From: Cycas panzhihuaensis
Taxonomy: Eukaryota; Cycadophyta
Assembly: GCA_023213395.1 (NCBI GenBank)
Contig: CM041465.1
Coordinates: 186,751,741-186,815,740, forward strand
Direction: 5' to 3'
Length of the DNA stretch: 64,000 nucleotides
Shown: positions 10,348-23,024 of the stretch, piece by piece
Layout of the letters: the number at the start of each line of letters is the position of its first letter
Position numbering within the stretch: the stretch's first letter is position 1
Program-made: the position numbers and the translations under genes
Notes under the pieces: generated by a model
What the model was told of the DNA's origin: nothing
Database searches by the model: none
The model's input: only the letters and a program-made list of their open reading frames with translations

Positions 10348-12479
10348 TTTAATCTTTGAATTTAAGTGATTATAGAAGAATATTAGGATGAAATCATCCC
10401 AAGGAAGGAGCCCTAAATTATTAAAGTATGGTATATTTATCATCTCATCTTATTCATTTGTGGAAACTTCTACTTTATGGAGAGAGTTAAAGATTTACAT
10501 GAAAAATATTTATGATAAATAAGAAGAGATGAGGAGAACCAACATGAGGAGTTCACAAAGGACCAATAATATAAGCAGAGGAGCTTAGATGATGAAGAAG
10601 TAGAGAGAAATAGAGGCATGATGTTGAGGGAAGATCATGGAACTATATTTAATTTAGGTGGATCTTTTGCACAAGTGAGAAGTGAAGAATATAGATGGGG
10701 GGATCTATAGCATTGTAATCTTTGCTTATATACAAGTATAGAGTATTTGGCTATAGTGAGAAAAATAGCCTTATGCAGAAAGGGCATGGTCTTTTAAAAA
10801 TGATATTATATGAAAGGAGAAAGAAACATATACACTAGATGTTGTCTTTTAAAGAAGAAGAAATAAATTAGCCTAGTAGCAAATACTACAGTGATAACTT
10901 CCTTTTGAAGATGACATATATATATTTTCTAAAGAAGGATTAAAGGGAGTAACTAAAACATAGTGAGCAAATCTAAATTATTTGAGCAAGTGCTTAAACA
11001 TTTTCTTTATAACAAGATAAGGATGATGTAGGAGCATCCCATTTTATGAATAAACCCTATGTTATATTTTAGAGTTAAAAGGCTCAATTGATTCAATCCA
11101 TGAAGAAGGATTACAAAAGTTTATCAATAAGCATATAGAAGATTATAGAAGCAACTAAAAGACTATAGGGTAGAATATAACTAGAAGAAGTCTATTAGTG
11201 AACTTAGTCATTTTTAAGAAGTCACAGGTAAAGATACCTCACACCTTGCATCTCATGGATGTAAGGCAAAAAGTGGTATTTTAGTGATAGAAAGCATGAG
11301 TACAAGATATAGAGAAATCTTATGGGTCAAAGATGAGGATTTTGAGTTTTATTATAGAAAGTACAACTGTGAGTTTATGAGTTTACTTGCATCTCATACC
11401 TCACAAATGTAAAAGATTGTGATGGATGACACTCATAGATGCAAGTCATGAGTAGCAAGAAATTTAAAGCACAAAATGAAATATGGACCATTAGAACAAA
11501 GGTGCTAGATCTAATTTCAACCATTAATCAAAGAAGAAGAGTTAAGTAAATGTGATAAAGTCAATGGATGGAAAGATATTAGGAGGAACCTTAATCATTA
11601 AATGAATTCACAAGAATTGATCTCAGTCATTAAGCTACAAATAGAAGAAATGACAAAGAAGGAAATAAAATAAAGCCTTGATGGTTTATAGTCATTTGAT
11701 GAAAATCATTGAAAAAATAAGGATCATCTATTTGGCAAAGGCTAAAAGAAAGAGAAATATCATGTCTTAAATATTTCTAAAGAAAATAAAAAAATAATTA
11801 ATGGTTATGTAAGTCACACAAATGTGAGGAAAAGAGGATATTGCAAGTAGAAGGATAGCTACCAAATCCACCTACATGTGGTAGAGATTAGAGCAACTTG
11901 GAAATAAAAGAGCTCACGTGGTGATGTGATGAAGAGGGAAATGGAACTTATACAAGTGAATAGGACCCATTGATTTAGAAATAAGGGAATAAATCTAGAC
12001 TTCTTACCAATAAGAAAGAAATAAGAGAAGGTCAATAAAGTTGTAATTAAAGGATTTGTGAATGAATCTACACCATCAAAAGAGATGCAGATAGATAATC
12101 TAAACCCTTGATATGGAGATGAAGTGCCTAGAGATCCATCTTACAAATAGGAGATCTATATTTTATGAGTGAATGGAAATTGGATGTAATGAAAATAATT
12201 AATTTAAGTCATCCATTTAGATGATAGAGCAAAAAAAATGAAGAATAATGATAATAGATGGATAAAATAGACACCTATTAGAAGGTGACACATGGTAGAC
12301 ATACACAAGATAAAGATTATGGATTGAGTCAAATTATATATAGTGCATGAAGCGTGAAAGGAAATAATCTAAAGCACTATTCATTAGACACACAAATGGC
12401 ACAAATTAAATATCATGATGATCAATTATTAGCACTTTATTTTTCCAAAGAACTATTATGGAATGAAAGTTGATTATTA
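10348..12479. other. unassigned purine-rich stretch
   Basis: About 2.1 kb with a strong plus-strand purine bias. There is no open frame and no retrotransposon domain in either direction. No LTR ends, TIRs or tandem array were identified. Confidence 0.4.
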
Positions 12480-12699
12480 AACAAAACAAAGAACTTAAAT
12501 ATAATAAAGTAATGAAGTCAAGAAAATAGGAAAAACTCTAATGATTTTTATTGATTAAATAATGATATCAAATAATTACATTCATAGTCTATTTATATTA
12601 GTCAAAGGCCTTTCTAAAAAGATGCAACTTTTTATAATTATAAATTCTATTTCATTTAATTAATATAATTTATATAAATCCTTACCCTTAACATGGTTC

Positions 12700-13900
12700 A
12701 TCCTCAAACATCAAGGTTTACAACTCCAATAATTCTTCTAGTATTATTGTAGTTTCCCATATTGCATCCTCTATTAGTAGTTGCTTCCACTTGATGAGGC
12801 ACCTTGAATTGTCTTTATATGTAGTTGTTTACCACAAGATTATAATATGGCTTCAAGAATGAGGATTAAATTCCCTTCTTCATCTAGGAGAGGAATCTCA
12901 ATCTATATTGGAATGTGCTCTCTAATCTTCTTCTTCAAACATGAAATGTTAAAAATGTTATGTATATAACATAACTCAAGAAGTTACAAGGCATAAATAG
13001 CATTGCCAATTTTCTATTTTACCAAATAGAGTCCATAATATCTAGTGCTCATTTTTTTGTTTTGCACCCTTTTACATGATGCTTATTTGTAGGGTTGTAG
13101 GTGAACATAAACCCAATGCTCATTCTATTAATTCTTCTTCTATGTGATGCTTTTCTACTTATTACTTCATTCAATTATGGGTACTTACTAAGTGCTCTTT
13201 CAAAATTCAAATGGTATCATGGGCCTTTTACAAATAATCACATATGGTTGGGACATGGATATCCTTGGCTACCAAATCTTTTGGTTGCATATGGTCATAG
13301 TCATATAGAGCTCTAAAAGATGAAATTTAGATATCCATGTGGAATGTTGCATTGTGCCATGCTTCTATGAGATGTAGCCCTCTCAACCCAAGTGTTCTAC
13401 ATATTTGTAATACAATTCCTTAAATACTATTCTATGCACTTGCTTATTGCTTTTTTCTATCCATTGGTTTATGGGTGGTAACTTGTGCTCCTGGTTAATG
13501 TGGTACCAACTTGTTTGAATAGCTCTTGCCAAAACTGGCTTAGGAACTTTAGGTCTTTATCACTCATGATGACCCACTAAAACCCATATAAGTGGTGAAC
13601 TTGCTTCATAAATACTTTAGCAATTTAGGAGCCTTACATATAGATTCTATGGCCATACAATGGGTAAATTTGGTTAAGTTGTCAACTACCATATAGATTA
13701 TATCTTTGTTTTTTGATCCTAGTAAACTAATTATGAAATCCATACTAATATTTTCTTGATTTTATTGGGGACTAGGTAAGGGTTATAGTAATCTTGATGA
13801 TGATATGTGTTCATATTTAGTTTTGTAGTATACTAGACATTCGGTCATGAAATTCTATATTTCCTTCTTCGTTCCCTTCTAAAAGAATGATTGATTGGTC
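12700..13900 (-). pseudogene. gypsy J integrase and chromodomain-like tail
   Basis: Integrase inserts the cDNA and a chromodomain-like tail can steer it to marked chromatin. The core shows the I-S-M-D-F-I-I segment near 13740 and a V-V-D-N-L-T-K segment near 13690, where V-V-D-R-L-T-K is usual. At the C terminus a C-L-I-K-W-K and E-D-A-I-W-E pattern at about 12760-12830 is typical of the gypsy chromodomain (F-L-V-K-W-x...A-T-W-E). Many stops; no open frame above about 60 codons. The call rests on ordered motifs. Confidence 0.78.
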
Positions 13901-15400
13901 TACAAATATATTTGAAAAATCTTATCTAACCTACCATTGGAGATGGGTTCTATTCTTCCATAATATTATTATAGAATTTAGAATCAAGACAAAGAAAAAA
14001 TATTCCTTTATAGCATATGGCATCATTCTTCCACTCAAATTGGTTTCATTTACCTTATTGAATTTCTATAAGAAGTTGTTGAATCTTTGCATTCTTAACA
14101 TATTATGCCTAGATGTCTTTTATCTAACTTAGGAACACTATGGATACTACATAGAGCTAGGGCTCCTCTTCCTTTCAAGATATGGTTTTTAGGATCACAT
14201 TTAATTTCCCTTTATTCTATATTATGTTGAAGTTGAATGCTTACAATTTGTTAATCCATTTATGTTGTTTAAGCTATAGTTCTTTTTATTTTAGGACATA
14301 CTATAAATTATTTTGATCTATTTTGATAGTGAATCTACTTCCTAGAAGATACCATTACCATTTGTGTAAGGCATTCACTATAGTCACCATCTCCTTCTCC
14401 TATGTAGACTTAAAGTTGTTTTATATTATTTAGCTTTCTACCTTCAAAAGTAATTGGTCTTTCTTCTTGCATGAGTACCATTCCTACTCATGTTCTTGAT
14501 GTATTGCATTTAAGGGTGAATGGTTGGAAAATGTTTAGTGACCTTAGTATGTAAACTAATGTTATAATTTCCCTCAACTTTTGGAAATATTCTTTTACTG
14601 GTTGACTACATTAAAAGGCATCCTTCTTATATAGGTTTATCATTATAGATGTTTTCTAGGCATAATTTTTTATAAACCTCCTAATACCCTATCAAACCTA
14701 ATAATCCTCTTAATTGAATATTATTCCTTAGACTAGACAAGTCCTAAGTGGCATAAATATTTTTGGGGCAATCTTGACTCCCTCTTAAGTTATGATATGG
14801 CATAAATATTTGACTTCCTCTTGTCAAATGTATATTTTGAATATTTGGAAAATAGCTTATTTTCCTAAAAGGTATTGAGGGTTTTGTCAACATAGGTAAT
14901 ATGATTCTTCTAACCTCAATTGTACATCATTATGTCATTAAAGAAAACTGATACAAACTTCTTTAAGAATAGAGTTAATACCTTATTCATTAGTGCTTAT
15001 AATTTGACAAGAGCATTGGTGAATCCAAATGACATCACCTTGAATTCATAATAACCATGGTAGGTATAGAATGTTGTCTTCAGTATATCTTCGTCTCTTA
15101 ACTATATTTGGTCATAGTTGGATCTTAACTCGATCTTAGTGAAATATTCTACTTTATGCTACTTATTAAGGAGTTCATTAATTCAAGAGATCAAGAACCA
15201 TTTTTTTATTATGATATTGTTCAAGGCCTATTAATCTATACATATTATGAACAATCCATACTTCTCCCTCACTAATACCATTAGCATTGCAAATGGCATT
15301 TTGCTAAGGACTATGGACCTTAGATCCAATATCTCTTAAACTAACATTTTAATTTATGTTTAATAGTTGTGAGGATGTCTATACAATTGTATCATGATCA
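13901..15400 (-). pseudogene. gypsy J reverse transcriptase-RNase H
   Basis: RT domain at about 14880-15320. An M-V-L-V-R-E-K-Y-G start and a C-I-D segment near 15265 correspond to the V-D-Y-R region. The L-R-S segment near 15135, M-S-F-G-F-T-N-A near 15025, and the active site F-F-N-D at 14934-14945 follow in order. The usual motif is F-F-D-D, so one catalytic Asp is Asn. RNase H lies below about 14800 but is too decayed to mark catalytic residues. Stops include several TAG or TAA codons where sense codons are conserved in the family. Confidence 0.82.
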
Positions 15401-15599
15401 AGTTAATTCCATGTTCTAGTTCTATGGCATGCTCCATACCCCTATCTGGTGAGAATTCTACAAGGAACACTTGAAAGATTTCTTCATACTTTTGGAGATC
15501 TTCTTGTAACTCAAATTCTAGTTGGTTCTCTTCACTAAATTTTAAGTGTAATAAAAATAACTAGAATGCAATCCCTTGTCATCCCTTCCTCATTGATTT

Positions 15600-15990
15600 T
15601 CCCATCTTATGGCAAGATATAATTTGTATTTTTCCTAATCATTCACCCCATAATATAATGGTCCTTCCATCTTATTTATATATCATGAATATTTCATCTA
15701 GATTAATTTTAAATGTTTTGTTTTTATTCGACCACTAGTTACCCAGAATTACACCGTACCTACCTACACCTACTACATAGAAGTCCTTAGTGATGGTTTC
15801 ATCTATGATGTTAAAATTAAGTTTTTCTAGCACTCCTTGACATAGACTTGACCTAGAATAAACTATCTTCCCTCTACTTGAATATGAAAATTTGGGGTCT
15901 ATATTAAGTAATTTAACCATTATACCACATATTTATCCATAAAATTATTAGTGCTTCTCGAATCAACCAAGAATATCATTGCCTTCTCTT
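15600..15990 (-). pseudogene. gypsy J aspartic protease
   Basis: Retroviral-type protease region that would cut the polyprotein. The active-site loop reads F-L-V-D-S-R-S-T-N-N-F, with D-S-R at 15956-15964 in place of D-T/S-G. The Gly-to-Arg change should abolish activity. Downstream a D-F-Y-V-V-G-V-G and V-I-L-G-N segment (15735-15800) matches the second conserved strand of gypsy proteases (D-F-Y-V...V-V-L-G). An open stretch of 61 codons covers 15735-15920. Confidence 0.78.
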
Positions 15991-16960
15991 TAATAAATCC
16001 ATGTAACATGAGTGTATCTTATAGGGTGATTTCTATTATGGTTGAAAGAGACATCTATGGTATGCCCTCCTATAAGGCTAAAATTCCTTCTATAATGATC
16101 TCTATCTTTGAGTTATCCTCCTCCTCAAATAGATTATTCTCAACTAGCTCTAGCTTAATGGTGAAAAATTGATTCTAAGCATATCTATGTGCTAACCCCC
16201 ATAGTTAGGTGCATCTAAAATAAAGGCCTCTTATCCTCAACTTGGCCTATTTTCCTTGGACCCTTATAACATGGGTCTTATTGACCTGAATTGATTAAAA
16301 GATCTATTGGTCATATTGATAGAGTTTTTGGGGGTTACAAGTCTCTTCCTAAAGGACATTATTTAGGAGGGTATTATCACGTTTATCCAAATAAATGGAG
16401 TAACATAAATCTTGGATCTATCTTTGCTAAGAGATTTAACCTTATCCTTAGATATGTATGATGATTGCATAACCTTGTTGGGGATTGATGATTCCTATAA
16501 CAAAACAACCACCTGAATTTCTATTATTAGGTCATCAATATATAGTTGGATCATTTTATCTTTGGGTATATATCCAATTACATATAACAATTTAGTGAAG
16601 GTAATATTATATTCTTCCATTAATCCTACTTATTTAAATTTTTGGAGTTCCTAATGGTAACCATAGTTTGTGATTATCTAGAATTATTTTAGGAATAGTT
16701 TTATAAATACATCACATAATAAAAGTTAGGGTTTGTACCTAATTCATTCTAAGTTTTACCACCACTCACATATTGTGTCATCTAGGTATAATGTAGCCAC
16801 CCAAACCTACTCATTATAGCCTACTTACACTAGTTAAAAATATTCTTCTATTTGTTGAATCTAAACCTTTAGTTTGTGTGATTTTTACTCTAAGTTGAGA
16901 TATTAGATCATTATTATTTTGTACCATTTATTCTTTTAAGAGTGCTTAGATTACAAGTAA
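15991..16960 (-). pseudogene. gypsy J gag remnant
   Basis: Decayed nucleocapsid gene upstream of the protease. The best landmark is A-T-L-Y-L-D-D-T followed by E-W-W at about 16750-16800, the core of the plant gypsy gag domain (...L-x-G-x-A-L-x-W-W). The start is uncertain, near 16930-16960. I could not place a zinc knuckle. Confidence 0.65.
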
Positions 16961-17079
16961 TTAAAATACATCTATAATCTTATGACTCTCTACTCCATAT
17001 GTGTGAAGGTTTTATAATCCCTTAAATATTTTTATAGTGTATCATTAGGGAATCCCACTTGATGTTAAGCATGGAATTA

Positions 17080-17091
17080 GCTCTAATACCA
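17080..17091 (-). other. primer binding site next to LTR 17095
   Basis: Minus strand TGGTATTAGAGC, one mismatch to the initiator-Met tRNA complement TGGTATCAGAGC. It is three bases from the LTR edge. By position it serves gypsy J, yet the adjacent LTR belongs to copia D. Confidence 0.75.
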
Positions 17092-17094
17092 TAA

Positions 17095-17589
17095 TGACAC
17101 CTTAAGATCATTAGAGGAATAAATGTGCTAAGAGATTCAAATGATTAGTATCAAATGAATAACATTACATAAACTAGCCATTAAGCAAGCAAACACCCAA
17201 GCATATGAAAGACACTAGTAATGAAGGAGTAAGAATTGTTTCTAACTCCAAAATAATAAGATTAGCTTGCATTCAAATGGCTAGCATAATAATATATCAC
17301 CTCTCACTCCATCTATAAGAGAAAATGATCTCTATATATAAAGAAGGAGGAGAAAGCTTAAAGGGGTTATATGTTTGATGCTTTTCAAACATACATACCA
17401 TGACCCATATACACTCACATATATAAAAGTACATGAAGGGCAAATTAACCATCAAATTATAACTTTGTACTTACTAGAAGAAATATAGGTGTGTACTTTA
17501 TCACATTAAATGATAAAGTACTTTACATAAATTACATAGCATAATAATATAAAGTACATGACTTAATATTTAAATATAAAGGTCTAACA
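17095..17589 (-). repeat. 3' LTR of copia D (495 bp)
   Basis: Minus strand runs TGTTAGACC to GGTGTCA. The polypurine tract abuts it at 17590 and a primer-site-like sequence abuts the other side at 17080-17091. It aligns along its full length with 50034-50531. A hairpin at 17493-17521 has 11-base arms (GTACTTTATCA/TGATAAAGTAC). Confidence 0.88.
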
Positions 17590-17604
17590 CTCCCTTTTAA
17601 TATT
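17590..17604 (-). other. polypurine tract of copia D
   Basis: Minus strand ATATTAAAAGGGAG directly before TGTTAGACC, and next to the copia RNase H end. Confidence 0.75.
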
Positions 17605-18950
17605 TATAATGTTAAGTTTTACCTTGAGACCATCCCTAAATTTCTCAATTTTCTCTACCAAGTGGCTTAATAAAGATGCTTGATGGATGTTGATTTATGG
17701 GTCTATAAAAAAAGTCAATCTCATTGTTCTATATATGTTCTTTGAAAAAATGGTAATGGACCTCAATGTACTTAGTTATAGCATGAAATACTAGATTCTT
17801 AGTCAACTTGAGCCCATTTTAGTTATTAAAGTATAATTTTAGTGAGATGATTTTGCTCAAGTCCAAGCTCATTAAGAATCCTCTTTAACCATGTACCTTC
17901 ACAAGTTGTACTAATTATAACTTTATACTCTACTTCTATGAAAGATAAGGTAACATTAGGTTGCTTCTTATAACTTTATAAAATAATTATTAACCTAATA
18001 TTAATATCTTAAAATTAAGTGATAGTTATCCTAGTACCTTACCCAATTAGAGTCCAAGAACCCCTCTAATATAAAGTTTTCATTATGTATATACTGAAAG
18101 CCATGCTATAATGTACCTTTGAGATATCTCAATATATATTTAACTATATTCTAATGATTTTGATTAAGTTGAGACATGTACCTAGAATAAATCTCAATTA
18201 CAAATAAAGGATCTGGTTTAGTGTTAGTCAAGTATAAGAGATTACCCATTAATTTTTGATATAATATTGTGGGATCTATTACTTCTACATCCTCATCAAG
18301 TGATAATTTTATACCATTCTCAATGGGCATTGGTGATGGTTTGTAGTCCTCCATTCTGAACCACTATAAAATGTCCCAAATATATTTAGTTTGGGAGATA
18401 AAGATATGACATGGTTGTTGCCACATCTTTATGCCTAGAAAATAATATAGAAGTCTAATATCTATAATCTTAAAACTCCTCTTAAGGTCCTCTTAAAGAT
18501 TTTATATCATCTTAGTATCACTCTCAATGATAACTAAGTTATCAACATATAAAATAATAAATATAGCATGGTTGTCCCTAACTTCTATATGTAAATTGAG
18601 TTCTAATAAGGATTGATTATACCTATGTCTCTAAAAATAATCATCAATTTTAGAATACCATGCTTTAAGGGCCTATTTCAATCCATATAAATTTTTTTTA
18701 AGGTGATAGATCAACTGTTCTTTATCATGTGAAATATAGTCAAGAGGTTTCTCCAAATATACCTCTTCTATAAGATCGTCATTAAGAAAGGTATTCTTTT
18801 TGTATATTTAATAAATTAACCACTTGTATTAAGCAATTAAGACCAATAGTAATCTAATAATATTCATATTAGCCATTGTCACAAAGATCTCTTAATGGTC
18901 AATGCTTTCTTTTTGTTTGAATCCCTTAGCAACTAATTGAGCCTTGTGAT
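17605..18950 (-). pseudogene. copia D RT-RNase H remnant
   Basis: C-terminal polyprotein part. RNase H ends near 17620-17680 with a K-L-R-N-L-G-M-V segment. The segment joining RT and RNase H is 18151-18354, with I-E-N-G-I-K-L-S, L-Y-Q-K-L-M-G-N-L-L-Y-L-T and Y-S-R-Y-M-S, matching copia I-P-x-x-x-G-x-K-L-S and Y-R-x-L-V-G-x-L-I-Y-L-T. The RT active site is Y-V-D-N at 18538-18549, with the second Asp lost. Further RT sequence continues to about 18900, where a remnant of the W-V-Y-K-T region is readable near 18980. Stops and shifts throughout. Confidence 0.82.
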
Positions 18951-20130
18951 ACTTGATTGAACCATCAAATTAGAATTTGGTTTTATATATCCATTTGTAA
19001 TTGATTGCCTATCTTTCCTTAGGTAATTCAACCAAATCTCATATTCCATTTTTATCGATAGAATGAATTTCCCTATCCATGGCAACTTTTTATTTTTTAT
19101 TTTTGCATGCCTTCTCAAAAGTGGAGGCTTATCAATATAAAACACTTCAACCATAAGTGAATAGTTAATTAATTACTACATCATCTTAGATGGACATTTT
19201 CCTTTAAGAACTTTTGCACTATATACTGTATGAACTAGTGAGTTTTCTCTTAATTTTATGATCTTTACAAAACTAGTTAAAGTCTCTTGAAATAAACTTG
19301 CCTTTATTATTAGATCATAATATTTTGATTGACAAATCTAATTTCTTATCCATAGAAAGTTTGGATTCTTTAAACTTATCCAAAGCTTTAAATTTATATT
19401 TTATGCAATAAACCCAAACTTTATATAAGAAGTCATTAGTAAAAGTGATATAGAATAATGTTCCTCTAAGATATGGCATGGACATGGGTCCATATATATA
19501 TTTGTGTGTACTAATCACAATGGTCAAAATGCATGCCAAGCTTTGCCTTTTAGAAAAGACTCTTGATATTCATTCCCCATTGTGCAAGCTTTATAAAGGT
19601 ATTTTACTACTAAAATCTTTAGAAGTCTAAACACCATATTTTTATTAAATATCATTTTGATGTTATCTAGGTTTAAGTGACCTAGCTTATTACGTCATAA
19701 TAGTTCCTTTGTTAGTAGTTATGTGGCATATCTCTATGAGGTATGAAGTGTAATATTAGATACATCTAGCTTATAAAGTCCATGGTCTTCATGACCAATA
19801 GAAACCACTTGATCATATCTATCACTAATTATGCATTTCTTACCTTTGAAAAATACACTCATTTATTGTTTATCTAATTATCTAATAGATAATAAACTTG
19901 TATATATTGAAGGCACCAAGAAATCATCACTTATGGGAAATGTAGAAGCATGGCTATCTAGTGAGTGGAAGGAGGTAATTTTATCTACTCTAGATATATG
20001 AATGGTTTTATTATTATGAATATTGATTATTTATCCTTTGCCTTATATAATATCCTAAAGCAAATCCTCGCCTCCATTTATATGACAAGATTCACCTAAA
20101 TCAGCAATCCATGTATTGTCATTATTTTTA
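18951..20130 (-). pseudogene. copia D protease-integrase remnant
   Basis: Integrase core at 19315-19539 with I-Y-G-P-M, F-Y-I-T-F-T-N-D-F and V-W-V-Y-C-I-K-Y-K, matching copia D-x-x-G-P-M and Y-F-x-T-F-x-D-D-F. The conserved D-D is N-D. A G-H-L-N segment near 19675 is the zinc-binding part. The protease loop W-I-A-D-L-G-E-S-C-H-I near 20065-20095 has D-L-G for D-S-G. Order and spacing are normal for copia, and no part is open beyond about 75 codons. Confidence 0.8.
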
Positions 20131-20990
20131 TTATGATAGACACAAAATAATATCTCATCATTTACAAACTAATTTATATGGCATTGATTACCACCTCTAA
20201 ATGTCCCCCATCTTTTGTGACTTTTTTGAAATCCATCTCAATTTGGTTTATGAGGGAATTATTACTACTAATGTTATTATTATCTCTATTATTATTGTTA
20301 AGGTTAGTTCAACTACTATTATAAGTTAACTTGACACTTTTGGCATTCTAGTTAAATATGCCCCATTTTTTCACAATAATGACAAATAATATTCTTATCT
20401 TTGGATATGCTAAGATTAAGATTTTTAAAATATTTATTAAGATTCTAATTGGAAGTGTATTTAAATTTGTACTTGGTAGTAAAAGCTCTAGATATAGATA
20501 TTTCATCCTAATAAGAGTAGATTTACTCTTTTTGTAATAAAAAACCTTCTTAAAAGTCATGGTGCCAAGTGTGCCTCCTCTAGTAATTGACAAAATGAAG
20601 TCATTATACTCCCATGAGAATGCATGAATCATGGAAATCATTAGGTCTTTATTTGATTTTAGTTTACCCAATGTAGTTAGTTGATTATTGATTCTTTTGA
20701 TGGAAGATAAAACAACCATCACATGCTTAATAAACTTTATAGTAAATAACTTTACTTTTGAAATAATAATATGAGTATCATCTCGTCTTTCATATAAAGC
20801 AAGTAAAGTATACCATGCATCTTTTAGAATAGCAACATTTGTAATATTTTGATCAATAATAATATTAATAGTCATATGAATAAAAGTTAAAGCTATTTAA
20901 TCCTTAGCATACCATGTAGCAACTAAAGTAGGATTAAGTTAAATTATGATAGTTCTATCTATTAGACTTTATATGGACATAGGTTTTCTA
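20131..20990 (-). pseudogene. copia D gag remnant
   Basis: Best-preserved part of D, with 175 open codons at 20348-20875. It is a UBN2-type copia gag: A-W-Y-T-L-L-A-L-Y-E-R corresponds to A-W-x-x-L-x-x-x-Y, followed by a helical core. The CCHC zinc knuckle at 20343-20384 reads C-H-Y-C-E-K-M-G-H-I-stop-L-E-C: all four ligands remain but a stop interrupts it. The N terminus lies near 20990 and is not clear. Confidence 0.82.
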
Positions 20991-22728
20991 ATTTTTCCTA
21001 ATGCATAAGCCCAAAGTTAATTCATAATAAGTTAATTATTTACTTATACCTTTTATTCTTAAAAATTATCTTAACAATTTAATTTAATCTAACTTGTATT
21101 AAGCATGTTGATAACTACTATTATGTTAAAGTTGATTACAAAGATACTCTCACAACTAAAGAAATAACTTAGAAACTTAAAGCTTTTATCACTTAAGTTC
21201 TACTAACAAATACTCCAACAACCCTGATCTTACAAGAAAAACCCAGCAATTGAAGAGAGTAGTTTTAGAAGTAGAGGGTTAGGCTAAGGAGTTGGTCCTA
21301 CCCTAATATTTCAAATAGATCCAATAGTTGGTCAAGGTTAAATTTTAGAATAAGTAAGTAGGGTTGACCTACATAGTTATATTGTACTTTCCATAAAGTT
21401 TAAAGCTCTAATAACACCCTTTTTCTAACCTCCTTTCTTTTAAATGAGTCACAATTATTGTGTGTTGACCATATAATTAGTTGGTCCCATAAAGAATACA
21501 CTAATATTAAGATATTATAGGTAAGTTTTTAACCTTTTACGGGCCTCTCCCCCATAAATTTTAACCAATTTTTAAGTATTTAAGTAGATTTAAAAGATAT
21601 GATTTTAAAATGATGATTGTGCTTACTTGAAAACTAATTAAAACTTGATAGAAAATGCTCATAAATAAAGTTACTTAAGTGCTTAAAAGAATACTTTAAG
21701 TGTTTTTAAAAAAATTACTAAAAACTTCAAGTCCTAAATGAAAGATTGTTGCTTGCTTGTAGTGCTTAGAGTACATTCCTTCTTTAAGCACCAAACTAAT
21801 CACTTTAAGTATAATTTTTACTTTACACTAAATCACACCACCAAGAAGATATTAGGACTTTGAAATAGTTATAACATATACTAAAAAGTGATTTTTCATA
21901 TTAATGAGAGTAGTTTTAGTCCTTCTAATGACTAAGACTAATGAGGTCACCACACAAGAAGCCTTTAAAAAAGTGTGCAATATAATTTTTTTATAAAATG
22001 TATATAATACTTATTAAATTAGTGATTTTTTAGTAAGAAAACAGACATCTAAATTTTTTAATATCTTAAATCAACTTTAAAAAGAAAAATAAAGTGTTTG
22101 GCTTGAAATATAATTAAATAATATCAAAATCCACTTAAAGGATAAAACTTTAAGAAATTAAACTTTATCAAAAGAAGAATATTCCTTTGAATATGCTAAA
22201 TAACATAACCTAATGTTATTTTTATAAAGTTTAAAAATGAAAATATTTCATCGTAAAAAAATAAATGAGTAGTTAATGATAGGTACAAAACTGATCACAT
22301 TGAGCCAAATATCATTTGAATAGAGAATGTAATTGATAAAATGGCTTCATATCTATATTACCCCCATGTGTAAGATGGATTCAAGCCATACCTTAGAGAA
22401 TTTGGTGTATCATAGAGCAAACACGAGCCATTTATGAGTTTGGTTAGGTGCATAGATTAATGGAGAAGAAACAGAGGGTCATGAGTGAAATACACTTCAT
22501 GAGTGAGATTTTCTCATTAGAAATCACTACACCAAGTAAAAATACTTTCTAAAAGCTTTAAAACATAGCTAGTAGGGTTTATAGTCTTTAAATAAAGTTT
22601 TTACTCTTGCAAATCTACCCAAGTTTTAAGAAATGTGTCCAACTTTGTATGAGATTTACCCAATAATAGACACAGACTAAGAGAAGCAAATTACACTAAG
22701 TTTGAAGTCACTAGTAAAGAGAAACCTA
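20991..22728 (-). other. leader of copia D (3' part)
   Basis: About 1.7 kb between gag and the insertion point of copia E; it continues at 49707-50018. AT-rich, with no coding frame or recognised repeat. Confidence 0.5.
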
Positions 22729-22733
22729 TAAAT
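22729..22733. other. target duplication TAAAT, left copy (copia E)
   Basis: TAAAT abuts the E 3' LTR. The identical pentamer abuts the E 5' LTR at 49702-49706, 27 kb away. Confidence 0.85.
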
Positions 22734-23024
22734 TGATGGAATTAGGTGATAGAGGGAGCATGGAGAATGCATGAAAGGGTGAACAAGTAATCTAATAGAA
22801 TGATAGTGTTGATGAACACTAGGGTCTTTAGACCCCATAAATAAATAGGTGGGATGTGAGTAAGAAGTACCACACTGCTCAATATCTACTGCTAATTAGC
22901 ATTGACAAACATTAAAATAGTTATCGTTAATATCTAATAAGTGCAACTAAGAGTATCCATGGTGCTATTATGATATCTCTCCTAAATCTTAGGTAAATAT
23001 GCCCCAATGGGTATTATGCCAATA
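22734..23024 (-). repeat. 3' LTR of copia E (291 bp)
   Basis: Aligns end to end with 49408-49701. The outer end TGATGGAATTAGG matches TGATAGAATCAAG in the other copy. The inner end TGTTGG has decayed to TATTGG. Confidence 0.85.

Larger units (their letters stand above)
12480..17091 (-). mobile_element. chromodomain-type Ty3/gypsy element J
   Basis: Minus-strand gypsy with order primer site (17080-17091), gag, protease, RT, RNase H, integrase, chromodomain-like tail and a weak polypurine tract (TTAAGGGTAAGG, near 12680). The 3' LTR probably starts near 12680 and runs left to an undefined point; 12480 is an estimate. The expected 5' LTR is absent. In its place is the unrelated LTR of copia D at 17095. 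Confidence 0.8.

Noticed and set aside
15951-16172. Plus-strand 73-codon stretch
   Set aside because: Shadow of the gypsy J protease, which reads D-S-R-S-T-N-N-F on the minus strand here.
17095-17589. LTR 17095-17589 as a solo LTR
   Set aside because: It has copia D internal sequence and a polypurine tract on one side and a partner LTR with primer site at 50034-50531.
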